64,000 nucleotides of DNA from Colocasia esculenta (Eukaryota > Streptophyta > Magnoliopsida > Alismatales > Araceae): contig CM024759.1 in NCBI GenBank assembly GCA_014218235.1, positions 74,669,079 to 74,733,078 on the forward strand, in the 5' to 3' direction. Both the position numbers and the translations under genes were made by a program. Position 1 is the stretch's first letter. Each line of letters starts with the position of its first letter. This document shows, in pieces, positions 33,347 through 44,852 of this stretch. Below the pieces are notes generated by a model that searched no databases, was not told the DNA's origin, and worked only from the letters and a program-made list of their open reading frames with translations.

Positions 33347-36158
33347 TGTTGGACCACTCTCTGGTTGTCCTTGTATTTTGGTGATAACAAAACTTATAAT
33401 GATAACGAGTGATAACTAAATTAATTTAAATATCATGTTTCATCTGTGTCACATCAATCTCATAACAAATTGATTAGTCTCACATCGATTTGATAATTAA
33501 GTAGAAAGATTCATACATCGGTTAGTTAGCTATAACGAATTGATATGGCGCACTAAAATGATAAAATCGATGTCTAATCTATATACATCGATTTCAGCTC
33601 AAGTGCCAAAATTAATAAGCGCTACAACGATTTGGCTTTAATTGATTTTATAAGCACTACAACGATTTGGTTTTAATTGATTTTATAAGCGCTGCAACGA
33701 TTTGTTTAATGTATGGTATGACGATTCGTTAAGACTCATATCGATTTTATAAGTGAGTGCAACGATTTACCCTCACATCGATTTGCCTTTCATAACGATT
33801 CGTTAAGACCCATATCGATTCGATAAGTGAGAAACAACGATTTGCTCTCACATCGATTTCTTAAAAAAGCATAATGATTCGTCTTTCATAACAATTTGCT
33901 TATCGCATCGATTCGTTAAGTGAGAACAACGATTTGTTCTCACATCGATTTCTTAAGAAAGCATAACGATTTGCTTATCGCATCGATTTTCTAAGTGTTC
34001 AGAACGATTCGTTAAGTAAGCACAAACGAATCGATTTCAGAACGATTCGTAAGTGGTTACAAACGAAAATAAATCTCAGAACGATTCGTTAAGTGACTAC
34101 AAACGAAAATCGATCTTAGAACGATTCGTTAAGTGACTACAAACGAAAATCGATCTCAGAACGATTTATTAAGTGACTACGAATGAAATCGATCTCACAT
34201 CGATTTGTTTGTAACGATTTTGTTTCACAACGATTCGATAAGTGAAACAACGATTTGCTCATAACGATTTGTTCTACACATCGATTTCTTTGATCACATC
34301 GATTTCTTTGTTCACATTGATTTCTTTGGTGAGAACAACTGTTTGTTCATCACATCGATTTCTTAAGTGAGAACAACGATTTGCTCTCACATCGATTTGC
34401 TCTCTGCAACGATTCGATAAGTTACACAACGACTCTGTCACTGTAATGATTCATTAAGTTACATAACGACTTAGTCACCGTAACGATTCGATACAGCAAA
34501 CAACGATTCACTCACATTGTTCATAACGATTGGTTATAACGACTTGCTCACAATGATTTGCTTATAAAGTCATAATGATTTGATTATTAATAACAATTTG
34601 TGTATGAATCTGTTTACTTATGAATGCATAATGATGCACTCATTTGCACAACGATTTCATAAGTCATGCATATAACGATTTCATGGAATATAATGATTTG
34701 AATATAAATAACGATTTACGTATGCATCTGTTTACTTATGAATGCATAACGATTTGTGCACATCGATTTGTTCATAAACATGCAACGATTCACTTGAACA
34801 AATAATTCAAAAGCACATCGATTTCATAAGTCTTAGTTACAACGATTTTTCTATTCTGTCACAATGATTTCTGAATGACTTAATATCTTAAATGTTTGAA
34901 AAGTCAAAAAGGTCTTCATGCATATCTCTCTGACAACTGAGTGTATCTCTGTAAAGCATGCATAGAGATCTTCTACTTTTATGCTTGCATTGGAAATATC
35001 CTTTTAGTAGAACAAGAATGCAACTTCCACTTCCATCATTCTAACGTTTACAAACGACTAGAGACATCTTAGTTGTCTACTATTTTAGCTTGTAGTGTGT
35101 GCAGATCTCTGACAGCTTTTCTCATACTACGATTGGACAATATAGAGGCCAAAAAATATTACAGACGATTTTCTCCTGACGTACATGGGAAGCAAAAGAT
35201 CGTTGAGCAAAAAGCTTCCAAGCACCAAGCAGTCCAACGTTCGCTTATGTTTAGAGGCAATGGCTACTTCAACGGATATATTTCAAAAGGGTGATATATT
35301 TAGAAGGTTGAAGCTCCAAAAATGAAGATACAGATAGATTGAGGAGACAACGATTGGAGTACAACAAGTGATACATCGCTTACAACCTTCTACGAGCAAT
35401 CTGAAGAGCAAAGCCTCACTCCCATCTGTTCTAGCTCTTGCTCTCTGTGCTAAGTGTAGATCTGTGAAAGAGCCTTTTGTTCTGAGAAGAGTTCCTTCTT
35501 GTAGATCTTTTATTCTCAGTCCTAACTTCAGATCAAGCAGTATTCTATAAGCTTGATCTAGGGGCATCATCTCTTTGAACACATTTCCTGTGTTGTTCCC
35601 TTCGTGTGTGAAGGAAGACCTGGTGGGATCCAGGGTGTCTGTGTTCTCTTCATAGAGAAGGAAGACCAGCTGGGGTGCTAGGTGTTGTTGAAACCACACT
35701 GGGGTTTGTACCAGGAGGTTTGCTTCTGAGCCTGTAAAAGAAGTGGGCTACCTTCTTGCCCGGGAAAGAGAAGAAGACTTGGTGTGGTATCCAGTGTGTT
35801 GTTCCCTTCTGTTGTGAAGGAAGACTTGGTGGGGTATCTAGGGTGTTGTGCCCTTCGTGTTAAGGAAGACCAACTGTGGCTGGGTGTGTAAGGTCCATAA
35901 GGGGGACTGTACCCTTGTTAGTGAAATCTTGAGATATTGCTCAGAGATTGGACGTAGGACTCCTGTGGATAGGAGGTCCGAACCAGGATAAATTCTTGTG
36001 TTGTGTGCTTACTTATCTTTACATTTACTCTTTCACTAACACTAACATCAAACAAAGTGCTTTCTCTGTGTGAACATTTTTGTGAACATGTATTAGTTGA
36101 TCGAAAATTTTAAAGACCCATTCACCCCCCCTCTGGGCTCTCTAGTAGCTGGACAACA
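33347..36158. mobile_element. Copia (SIRE-type) solo LTR nested in Gypsy pol
   Basis: Begins TGTTGGACC and ends GGACAACA, flanked by a perfect 5-bp duplication CAGCT (33342-33346 and 36159-36163). The block TTTTGGTGATAACAAAAC near the start and ATTCACCCCCCCTCT near the end are typical of SIRE/Maximus-type Copia LTRs. 2,812 bp, no coding domain. About half is a word array (33470-34870) of ATCGATTT and AACGATTCGTTAAGTGA variants. Confidence 0.85.
33470..34870. repeat. Degenerate word array ATCGATTT / CGATTCGTTAAGTG
   Basis: Dozens of variants of CACATCGATTT, AACGATTTG and AACGATTCGTTAAGTGA recur at irregular 20-40-base spacing. Near 34020-34190 the units become regular (about 50 bp, AACGATTCGTTAAGTGACTAC). 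Confidence 0.9.
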
Positions 36159-36163
36159 CAGCT

Positions 36164-37110
36164 AGATGACAGTTCAAAGGTCAGATACAGAGGCAGATTT
36201 TATGTACCGAGGGATGCATAGTTGAGGCAGAGGGTGCTTCAGGAAGCACACAGATCGAGGTATGCCATTCATCCTGGTTCCACCAAGATGTACCACTACT
36301 TGAAGAAGCACTTTTGGTGACCTGGGATGAAGAGGGAGATTGCAGAGTTTGTATCAAGATGCATTGTATGTCAGCAAGCAAATGCAGAGCATCAGCGTCC
36401 ATGTGGCAAGCTTCAGCCATTTCCCATTCCTGAGTGGAAGTGGGACGACATCGCTATAGATTTTGTGGTTGGATTGCTCTGTACACAGCATAGATATGAC
36501 ATCATTTGGGTGGTAGTGGATAGATTGACGAAGACGGCACACTTTTGCCAGTGAGGATGACATGGTCAGTTGACAAGCTAGCCAGATTGTACATGGATAG
36601 GATAGTACCACAGTGTGCCGGTTTCGATCGTGTCGGATAGGGATCCGAGGTTCACTTTAGGGTTTTGGCAAAGTCTGCAAAGAGCACTAGGCACCGAGTT
36701 GAGGATGAGCTCCGCTTATCACACGTAGATAGATGGTCAGTCAGAGAGGACGATATAGACTTTGGAGGACATGTTGAGGGCCTGTTGTTTAGAGTGGGGT
36801 GGTTCTTGGGAGACACACCTGCCGATGGTCGAATTCACCTACAACAATAGCTACCACTCTAGCATCGGCATGGCACAATTTGAGGCACTATACGATAGAC
36901 CGTGCAAGACCCCGTTGCACTGGCACGAGGTTGGAGAGAGGCAGCTTTTGGGACTAGAGTTAATTCAGCAGTGTGTAGATACACTTAGGTTGATCAAACA
37001 GAGGTTACAGACAGCACAAGATCGCTTAGGAGCACCGTGCTGATAATGAGGTGACATGGGAGCTTGAGGACGAGATGCGGGAGAGATTCCCTTACTTGTT
37101 AGAGTGAGTT
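36164..37110 (+). pseudogene. Gypsy integrase and chromodomain remnant
   Basis: The H-H-C-C zinc-binding part is visible (EAHRSRYAIHPGSTKMYHYLK region, then CIVCQQ), as are the catalytic core signatures WDDIAIDFV, WVVVDRLTK and SDRDPRFT, and the last acidic residue in LPMVEFTYNN. Stops include TGA for a Trp and TAG for Gln. After KQRLQTAQDR the sequence jumps within 20 bases to the C-terminal chromodomain block VTWELEDEMRERFPYLL, so about 0.5 kb is missing. Confidence 0.85.
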
Positions 37111-37191
37111 CATTTCTACCTTGCCTTGCTTCATGCTTTCGAATTTGTTTTTGTAATTTCGAGGGTGAAATTTTGTGTAAGGGGTGTGGGA

Positions 37192-37568
37192 TGTGACACC
37201 TGGCCCCCCTTTTTGACTTTCCTTCCCCTCCTTTCCCTACTCCCCATGTGCCCATCGAGTTTGACCTCCCACCCCACCTCTTCCGCCTTCTTCTTCCCCC
37301 TCCCCCGAGCTCTCTCTAGCCCTCTCTCTTTCTCTCTCGCATGTGCATCATGACGTGGAAGAGGGAGTTGCCACCGCCGCCTACTTCCCCTCGTCGTGGC
37401 GCCGCTGCTGCACCTGTTGCGTCGTCGCCACCATTTTCCCTGTGTTTGGAGGAGGAGGCCGCCCCTCGGGAGTCCCCGCCGGCGGGTCCTACTGCCGAGG
37501 TAGGTCCCCTCCACCCTCTCTGGTGTCGGCTGAAGCTTCCCCCCCCCTCTCTATGTTGGCCGGAAACC

Positions 37569-37620
<52 letters not shown>

Positions 37621-39326
37621 GGACCACCGGCAGTGGCCGATGCCCCTCCCCCGCCGCCGGCGTCAGCAGGCCTTCCTCTTCCCCTCCCCACTCATCCTCC
37701 TCCCTTGTTGCTGAACAGGGGATCAGAGGGAGGATGGGATGGGGGTTGGCGCACTGTGCTAGCCCTTGCCCACCCTGCGCAGTGCGCCGGGGACTGGGCA
37801 GCCCATACCTATGGCACATTGCGCAAGGCAGAGCTTCTTGCCCCTTTTTAGGCTTTTCGGGCTCCATTTTTCGCACCGTTTTCCACGTTGGGGTCGTCCC
37901 GACTGCGCCAGTGGGCCAGCCCGGGGTTGACGACTGTCGTACTGGTTTCCTTGATTTCCATGCCTGCTCGGGTTGGCTCTGACCGAGCCGACATGGCCAT
38001 TTTGACCGATTGACCTAGACAATCGTACTGGGGTTTCCAGCACCCACGGGGTGAGTTCCGAGGGCCGGTCGACTGTCCGAGGTGGTAATTTAGGCCTTAC
38101 AAGTTTGACCGTCAGTTAGATACTTTTGCGGGTCCGCTTTTCGCGTTAAGTTTCTGTACCGTACTCATAACGCTTGTGCTGACTCTCTAGCTCTGCGCCT
38201 TACTAGTCTTCGCCCAGTGCTTTAGCACTTAAGGGCTTTTCCCAGCACATGATGCGCTTTTGGGGTTGTTACCGTTTCTCGAGACCCCCGTCCTTGTGGG
38301 CTCATTGAGGGTGGTCTCCGAGACACGAGTGCATCCGTTCAGAGCTCTCTTAGTTGGTCCAGGTCCCACGGAGTTTGGTGAGTTGCGGTGCGGTCCAGCT
38401 AGTCCTTTCTCACTGCCTCACCTTACACGGTTTCGGAGCCTTACTGGGAGGACAGGCGTGTGACCGTTGTCCAGCCAGACCACGGAGTGTGTTGTTGTGG
38501 TGTCCTCGAGTTTCGCTCTGACGGGAGAGGAGACCAGGTTCTGTGGTAGAGCGGTAAGACACCGATGGGCGCACCTGATCACTGGCTAGTAGAGGTTGGT
38601 CTGTCACTAGTACCTGTTGTCCAGACGAGGGCTTTTCCATTTGTTTGTACAGCCTAGTAGCATTCATTGAACATGCTTACCGAGTTTGTGACTGTGTTGA
38701 GCTATGTCGAGTTGGTGGTACTTGTAGGCCCGCATACTTTCTGTTTACTTACTTCAGTACCTATACAATTATTATTTTATTATATTCCTGCTTAGTTGAT
38801 AGTTGTGTTTACTTGAGCTACTGCCGTCTTTCCGTTTGTGTAGTTAGCTTAGTTGCTTTAGTACTACTGCTCTTCCTACCTAGTTTAGCTGCGCTACTTC
38901 TTGTTTCTGCTGTTTGAACCAGTGAGGGGTTGGGTTCCCTACTGGACTTCGTTCGCGAAGATCGCTCCTTTTTCCCTTTCACATGTGAGAGTTCCTAGCA
39001 TCGGCAAAACATCACTTGGGCGGAGGGTTAGTTCTGGGACGTCATGTTCAGCAGCTGTCTCCCCGTTTTGAGTACCTTCCACCCTTGTGGTATGCCCTTA
39101 AGGGTTTGTGTTCCCTTTTGTTTACTGTACTTGCACTTGAGACAGACAGATAGACATGTACCTGACGTGTGGACTCGTACTGTTTACTTCAGGGTTACGG
39201 TTGTTTATCTTTTTTGCTTACTTTGCCAGATCTTTTCTAACCCTTCCAAGTCTACGGACCCATGGGTGGCGGCCCAAGGGCCGAGTACTTAGAGGGCTCC
39301 GAGTATCAAATTTTTGGGTCGATACA
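37192..39326 (+). repeat. 3' LTR of Tekay-like element
   Basis: Preceded by a purine-rich tract (GTAAGGGGTGTGGGA), begins TGTGACACC and ends GGGTCGATACA. A (CT)n run lies at about 37573-37616. Followed by the ACCTC duplication. Confidence 0.9.
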
Positions 39327-39331
39327 ACCTC

Positions 39332-42300
39332 ATTCTTATACTATATATGGAAGCACTTCTAATTATCTTATAATTAAGAAAACATGAGGGATTGTCATGA
39401 GGCCATGCAAAAAATATAAACCAAAAAATTTTAAAAAGATTACCTATATTCTTCTGAACCACTGAATATTATTTTTTAGGGCCATATGATAGTAATCAAT
39501 GCCTAAAGTCATAACTTTATTATTGAAGCGTGGTCAAAAATCACTAAATATCCTTCAAGACACGGACCCTCAAAGTTAAATTTAAATTATCAAAATGAAA
39601 TGGCACATCGTTCAAACATTCTTCAGTTGGTTCCTCTATATATACAAGAGCCTTATATTTCATAAAAGAAAGTTTGACCCTCCAAGGTGCATTCATCACT
39701 ATGAGTGTAAGGTGAATGAAAATTTCCTCTCTACACAGATAATGTTCCATTCTGTTGCGAGAATATTTTATAAGAAAAAATTAATTAGGGATCTTTCTTA
39801 AAGAGTGTGACTTATTTTATAATTCTTGTCAAATATTATAGGACATGATTCTTTATTTTTTTGTGTGATTTAATTTTTAATCTATACTTTATTTTTTTAT
39901 AAGAGAAAAACTTTCTGCGCTAGTAGAAGTGTAGTAATGTTATGTCTATATCTACATTTGGCCCCCTATTCATCCACTTAACATAGCCTTCTGCACCATA
40001 TCAGGTTAACATTATCTTCACATCATTTTCTTTCAATTGTGTTTATCTTTCATATTTAAAAAATTTTCTACATTTCTTCTCTATGAAATCTAGTTGAATA
40101 ATTCCACCTTTTTTCTTTACCATGTATAATGCAATATTGAATATTACAATCCCGACACTTCGCATGTTAACAATTTTACTTTTTTTGGAGTACATATCCA
40201 TCAATGGGATCATAAGTACATAGTCAACAATGGGTATAGAATGTGGTTATGGTCAAGTTGTACGTTATACAAAATATACTTCATGGTACATCTATCTCAT
40301 CTCACCTTCAAATGTGTTTTCTCATCTAGAGCATTCTTACATTCACCACTTCTATGACATGTGGATATTTTGAAGATGCACACTCCATAGACAAAATTGC
40401 TATATAGACTTGAGATACACCAAATTCTTCTTACTTTGCATAATTAAGGCATAACATCATGATATTATCAATAGTTTCAAACTCTATATCTTTATAAAGT
40501 TATACTACTAAATCTGTACTATCCCAAAAATTTTATTAACTAAAAATTTAGAGATAAATTGAAAAGTGATAATATAATAATATTAAACTAGTTAAATATG
40601 TACACACTGTTATCACGTGCAAAAACACATTTAAAATTTCATAAAAATCATAGTTAGATTGTAAATAATATTCTATAATGACCCATAAATAAATTTGGGT
40701 CAAGAAAAATCTTTTGTACTAAATTTAAGAATTATTATGACTTATTATTGTAATTAAGAAATAAGTCAGAAACCTATTATCATGTGTACATAAAGAGGTC
40801 AAACATCAAAATAAAATTTATAGGTGAACTTCAAACAATAGGTATTGATATCCCAATAGGAGAAATGGGCCAAAAGATGTCTCATGGGACATGAATAAAT
40901 TCAAGATAAGAAAATAACCTGAAATTCAAAAAATTCTAACTAAAGGAGAATAAAGGGTTAAATTCTCACCCCCATACACTCTTATTGGACTCCAAATTGA
41001 GCCCAATTCATGAGTACTATCTAGAGAAAGTTTCCTATTGTGCCACCATCACGAATTGAGAGAGAAATTTACAAGGGATGGAAGGAATTTCTCAAACTCA
41101 TATCTTGGGTTTCCTAATCCAATTAGGACTCCTAAAGACGCATCCCTTTATAAATAAACTCCCCCTCTTCCATGGAACGACCCCTAGAGTTGCTGGAGAA
41201 GTCTGTGAAGGCCTTGGAGGCTAGGAATCCTAAGGTGAAGGCTTGTGCAAGGAGGACTTCGTGCTCTCCTTCCACTTGGACCCGCAGCGACTTGCACACA
41301 AGACCTATCATCTTCACCACCAAAGGTTAGTGAATCCTCAACCAAACCTAGCAAACCATATACCTCTAGAAAGCCGATCAGGTCTAGTTTCATATGATAC
41401 TAATTTTTCCAATTTTCATATAGTAGTTTGTGAGTATTACGCATTCTTCTCCAACCTATTGGTCTAGGGTTTCTGGGAGAACAACTTGTTCTTATTACTT
41501 AAAGGTAGGTTTTCTCTAAGCCAAAATTTAATTAACTCATTCATTCTTGCATACACATGTCTAGATCATGTTTATACTATTTCCCCCCATTTTTAACTTG
41601 TTGTTTCATCGAATTAAAGTCAGTATCATCATAGTTCTATCTCTGTCCTGTTCAACCCTTGATTTGTATTACGAAGTTTCTACTTTTTATGTGAGTTTTT
41701 TTTAGATCAAGCACTCAACATGATATTTTCCCCTTAGAGTCTAGTTTCCATAGACCCTTTCCCCCCAATTTTTAATAAGTACACAAAGAGTATTGTCCCA
41801 AACAAGCATACTAGGTCAGATTCGTGTAGACAGTCCCCCTCTAACTTATTGCCCTATTAAATGACCATTATTATCTAATTCCTTGTTATTGTAGATTGGT
41901 TAGGAAGTCCCCTAAATAACTAGTAGTTTCATCTAATATAGGATCATTATATAGAAAGTTTTAATTTTTAAAAGACCATTGTGTCAAACCCAATCTAGGT
42001 TGGAGTTGGAAAAGGGCCGGAGAGGCAACCCAGCACCCATGTTCTGAAGACAACATGAAACTGTCACCTTTTTGACCTTGAAGGCGACAACCTTCTGGTC
42101 GCCTTCTAAAGGTGATCAAATTTGTGTTGCCTTCTGCCTCAGGAGGCTAGACGACTGTACTTTGTGTGTTTTTGTCATTTCTTGGTTCCGCTTGCTTCTG
42201 TTCGAAGTTGTCTATTGTTATGATGCATTAAGCAATCCATGGAAAAGTTATAAATATTTTTACATGATTCTAAATGATTTTAATTTATTGATCATGCTCT

Positions 42301-43023
42301 ACACTTGTCAATTACACTCTCTTTCTGCTTTGTTATCGAACTTTCTAAAATAAACACATGGTAACTTGCTAAAATTGGCCATTGTGGAAATGGAAAATAT
42401 ATCCATCACAGATGATTTTCATTTAATTTTATATTTATCATGTTCTCATGTGTGTATGGCTGCGTATTGCAAATTCAAGTCCCGTCTAGTGTTAAGCAAG
42501 TCACTAAGACGAAAGATGAATCCGCAATCGCAGAGCGCAGACGTGCCAGTCACGTGAGTGACAACGTGTTCTGCCTCCGAGAGTCGAAGGGCTTTGAGTC
42601 TCTTTGGGCACCTTTTGACTTCGTCAAACTAAAGTGAATATTGGGTTGCGACCAATATCTTGTCGTTGCCTAAACTCAACGACGTTAATTACATCTCTCT
42701 GAGAGAGAAAGCCCTTGATTATTCGCCAAAATAAAAGAGACTTATGGCCTGTAATGGAAACATCCGATAAAAGGGGTGCAAAATAACATTTGAATTTAAG
42801 CCACAGTGGTAATAAGAAAAGGTGTCTATTAGATAGTAGTCAATTCATTGCGATTTTTGATCTTTTTCTTTTCAATTATTTTTTTTGCTTGTGAGGTAAT
42901 TTTGATGTACCTGTCCAGTTTTTTTTCGAATATAATAGGATAGATTTAGCTTATGGACGGGGTGCATTGTTTACTCATTAAAAAGTTGCCTGGGCTCCGG
43001 TCAATTGGGTTCCTCTTGAAAGA
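39332..43023. other. AT-rich intergenic or decayed LTR sequence
   Basis: No gene is recognised. Around 41140-41520 a TATAAATA (41149) and a pyrimidine-rich leader suggest a decayed LTR promoter. A 50-codon frame from ATG 41172 ending near a GT (about 41325) has no family motif. 42060-42160 has repeated GGCGAC/CTTCTGG words. Confidence 0.4.
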
Positions 43024-43262
43024 AAAGCAATCGATGTATGATGAATTGTGCTCTTTTAAAGGGGTAATCCATGTGGGATGGATTATGCTCTATTAAAAGG
43101 GTAATCCATGTAGGATCAATTATGCTGTTTTGAAAGGGTAATCCATGTGGGATGGGTTGTGCTCTTTTAAAAGAGTAATCCATGTGGGCCCTTTTAAAAG
43201 GGGTAATCTATGTGGGTTGGATTATGCTATTTTAAAATGGGTAATCCATGTATAACCCCTCT
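43024..43262. repeat. 37-bp tandem array (GTAATCCATGTGGG)
   Basis: Units start at about 43027, 43064, 43101, 43138, 43175, (43203, shortened) and 43241, each with GTAATCCATG followed by GGATGGATTATGCTCTTTTA variants. Confidence 0.9.
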
Positions 43263-43439
43263 AAAATGGCGCAATTGATGTAGGGCCCTCAAAGACAATC
43301 CAACTGGAGCCTCTGCTATTATTACCATTATTTATTTTCTTTCCCTTTTGTCATTATTGTGATTATCATCATTTGATCTCTTCTTTTATTAGGTCATTTG
43401 TTATTTGTTGTTGTTTTTGTTTCTTTTATTTATAGAATA

Positions 43440-43975
43440 GTTCCAATGTGTTCTCTTTGTTCCATTTGAAACATGATAGTCATAATTTTGCTCGTAAGTC
43501 GGCACTGTTTGATCATTGTGCGCTCAGTCGACAACATTGGCATAGCCGGGACAGACATCTCATTTGGTAAGGCATGCACAGTCATTCGGAAAGACATCTC
43601 ATTCGGATAGTCATAGTTCTGCTCGTAAGTCGGCACTTTTTTATCATTGTGCACTCAGTCGGCAGCACTGGCATAATCGGGACAAACATCTCATTCGATA
43701 AGGCATGCACAGTCATTCGGCAAGACATCTCATTCGGCAAGACATGACTGAGTCGGCAGGCACGACTGAATCGGTAAAACATGACTGAGTTGGCAAACAC
43801 GACTGAATCGGTAAGACATGACTGAGTCGGCAGGCATGATTGAATCGGCAAGAGTGCTGAATCGATGGAGCTCAATTGAGTCAGCAGGATCTGATCGACT
43901 TGGCAAGCCTGCTGAATCGACAGATCTCAAATGAGTCGGCAGGACCCTGCTGGATCAGTGAGTCGGCAGGATTGT
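43440..43975. repeat. GAGTCGGCAAG word array with 131-bp duplication
   Basis: GCTCGTAAGTCGGCACT recurs at 43490 and 43621, defining a 131-bp tandem duplication. From 43700 a shorter alternating unit (ACATGACTGAGTCGGCAGGC / ACGACTGAATCGG) repeats every 20-25 bases. Related words return at 44260-44345 and 44650-44755. Confidence 0.88.
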
Positions 43976-44047
43976 CGAGACGCTGCCAACTCACCTAACC
44001 AGTAAGGATTTAAAGGCTCTTACCAACATAAATGCGTGAGAAAACTT

Positions 44048-44555
44048 CGGCGGCACCTCCCCTTATTCATGGGAAAGGGGGGAGCCACGGTACCTGCCCA
44101 CCATGATGGAGACGGTACCAAAAGCAAGGTGTTTGCCGTGTATGACCTCACCCAAATGGCACACGGTGCCAATTCCCGAGGCATACCTATGAGGGAACCG
44201 ATGAATACCGAGACCAAAAATGAAAATTCTCATCATCTGAGGCTTGCCAACTCATTGCCCATGAGGCTTGCCGACTCATTAGTCTGAAACACTTCACTGG
44301 TTCAGTGAGTCGGTATCCTGCTGAATCCTTGCCGACTCATCAGCCCAAAAATGTTTGTCGATTCAAAACTCATGGGAAAAATTTGGCAGCACCTCCCCTT
44401 AACTCATGGAGTGTGGGGGAATCATAGTACCCACCCACCACGAAGGAGACAATACAAAAAATAAGGTGTTTGCCGTGTATGGTGTCACCCCAAATGGCAC
44501 ACTGTGCCGATCCCCGAGGCATGCCTATGAGGGGACCGGTCTTTACCGAGACCAT
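44048..44555. repeat. Direct repeat pair, about 170 bp, 336 bp apart
   Basis: 44048-44215 and 44384-44555 share GGC(G/A)GCACCTCCCCTTA, AAGGTGTTTGCCGTGTATG, CAAATGGCACAC and CCCGAGGCAT(A/G)CCTATGAGG. It resembles the repeat-bearing 3' region of Ogre-type elements and lies just before an Ogre-type LTR. Confidence 0.8.
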
Positions 44556-44852
44556 AAATAAACCCGGTCGGTGAACCAATGGTGTTTGATTTCAGGTAAC
44601 CGGGCATAGATATCACATTATCTAACCCAAAGTCCTATAGATCTCTCATTCCTGGCTGAGTTGGCAGCAAACATACTTCTGCCTGCATGAGTCGGCAGGA
44701 CAGTCTTTGGTCTGCACGAGTCGGCAAGACAACTTCTGTCTGCATGAGTTGGCAGCATACCTTCAAACATGATGAACCATAATAGAGGGAAATGTTGATT
44801 GCAAGGAGAAGGAAGGGCTCTGCCCAGAATACTCAAGTAATGAATGGATTAT

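Larger units (their letters stand above)
25220..39326 (+). mobile_element. Tekay/Del-like Ty3/Gypsy retrotransposon with two nested insertions
   Basis: A complete but decayed element flanked by a perfect 5-bp duplication, ACCTC (25215-25219 and 39327-39331). LTRs begin TGTGACA and end TACA. The 3' LTR is 2,135 bp; the 5' LTR totals about 2,125 bp once the inserted solo LTR is removed. Order is LTR, primer-binding site, gag, protease, RT, RNase H, integrase, chromodomain remnant, LTR, which places it among chromoviruses; the long LTRs suggest Tekay/Del. Coding regions carry many stops, a 1-bp deletion in the zinc knuckle, a poly-G replacement before RT, and a deletion between integrase and chromodomain. 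It is not capable of autonomous movement as read. Confidence 0.9.

Noticed and set aside
33470..34870. CRISPR-like array of regularly spaced repeats
   Set aside because: The repeats are degenerate, spacing is irregular, there are no unique spacers or cas genes, and the whole lies inside a plant LTR with a TSD.
41172..41326. Short host exon after a TATA box
   Set aside because: The ATG is only about 20 bases from TATAAATA, no family motif is visible, and the region looks like a decayed LTR.
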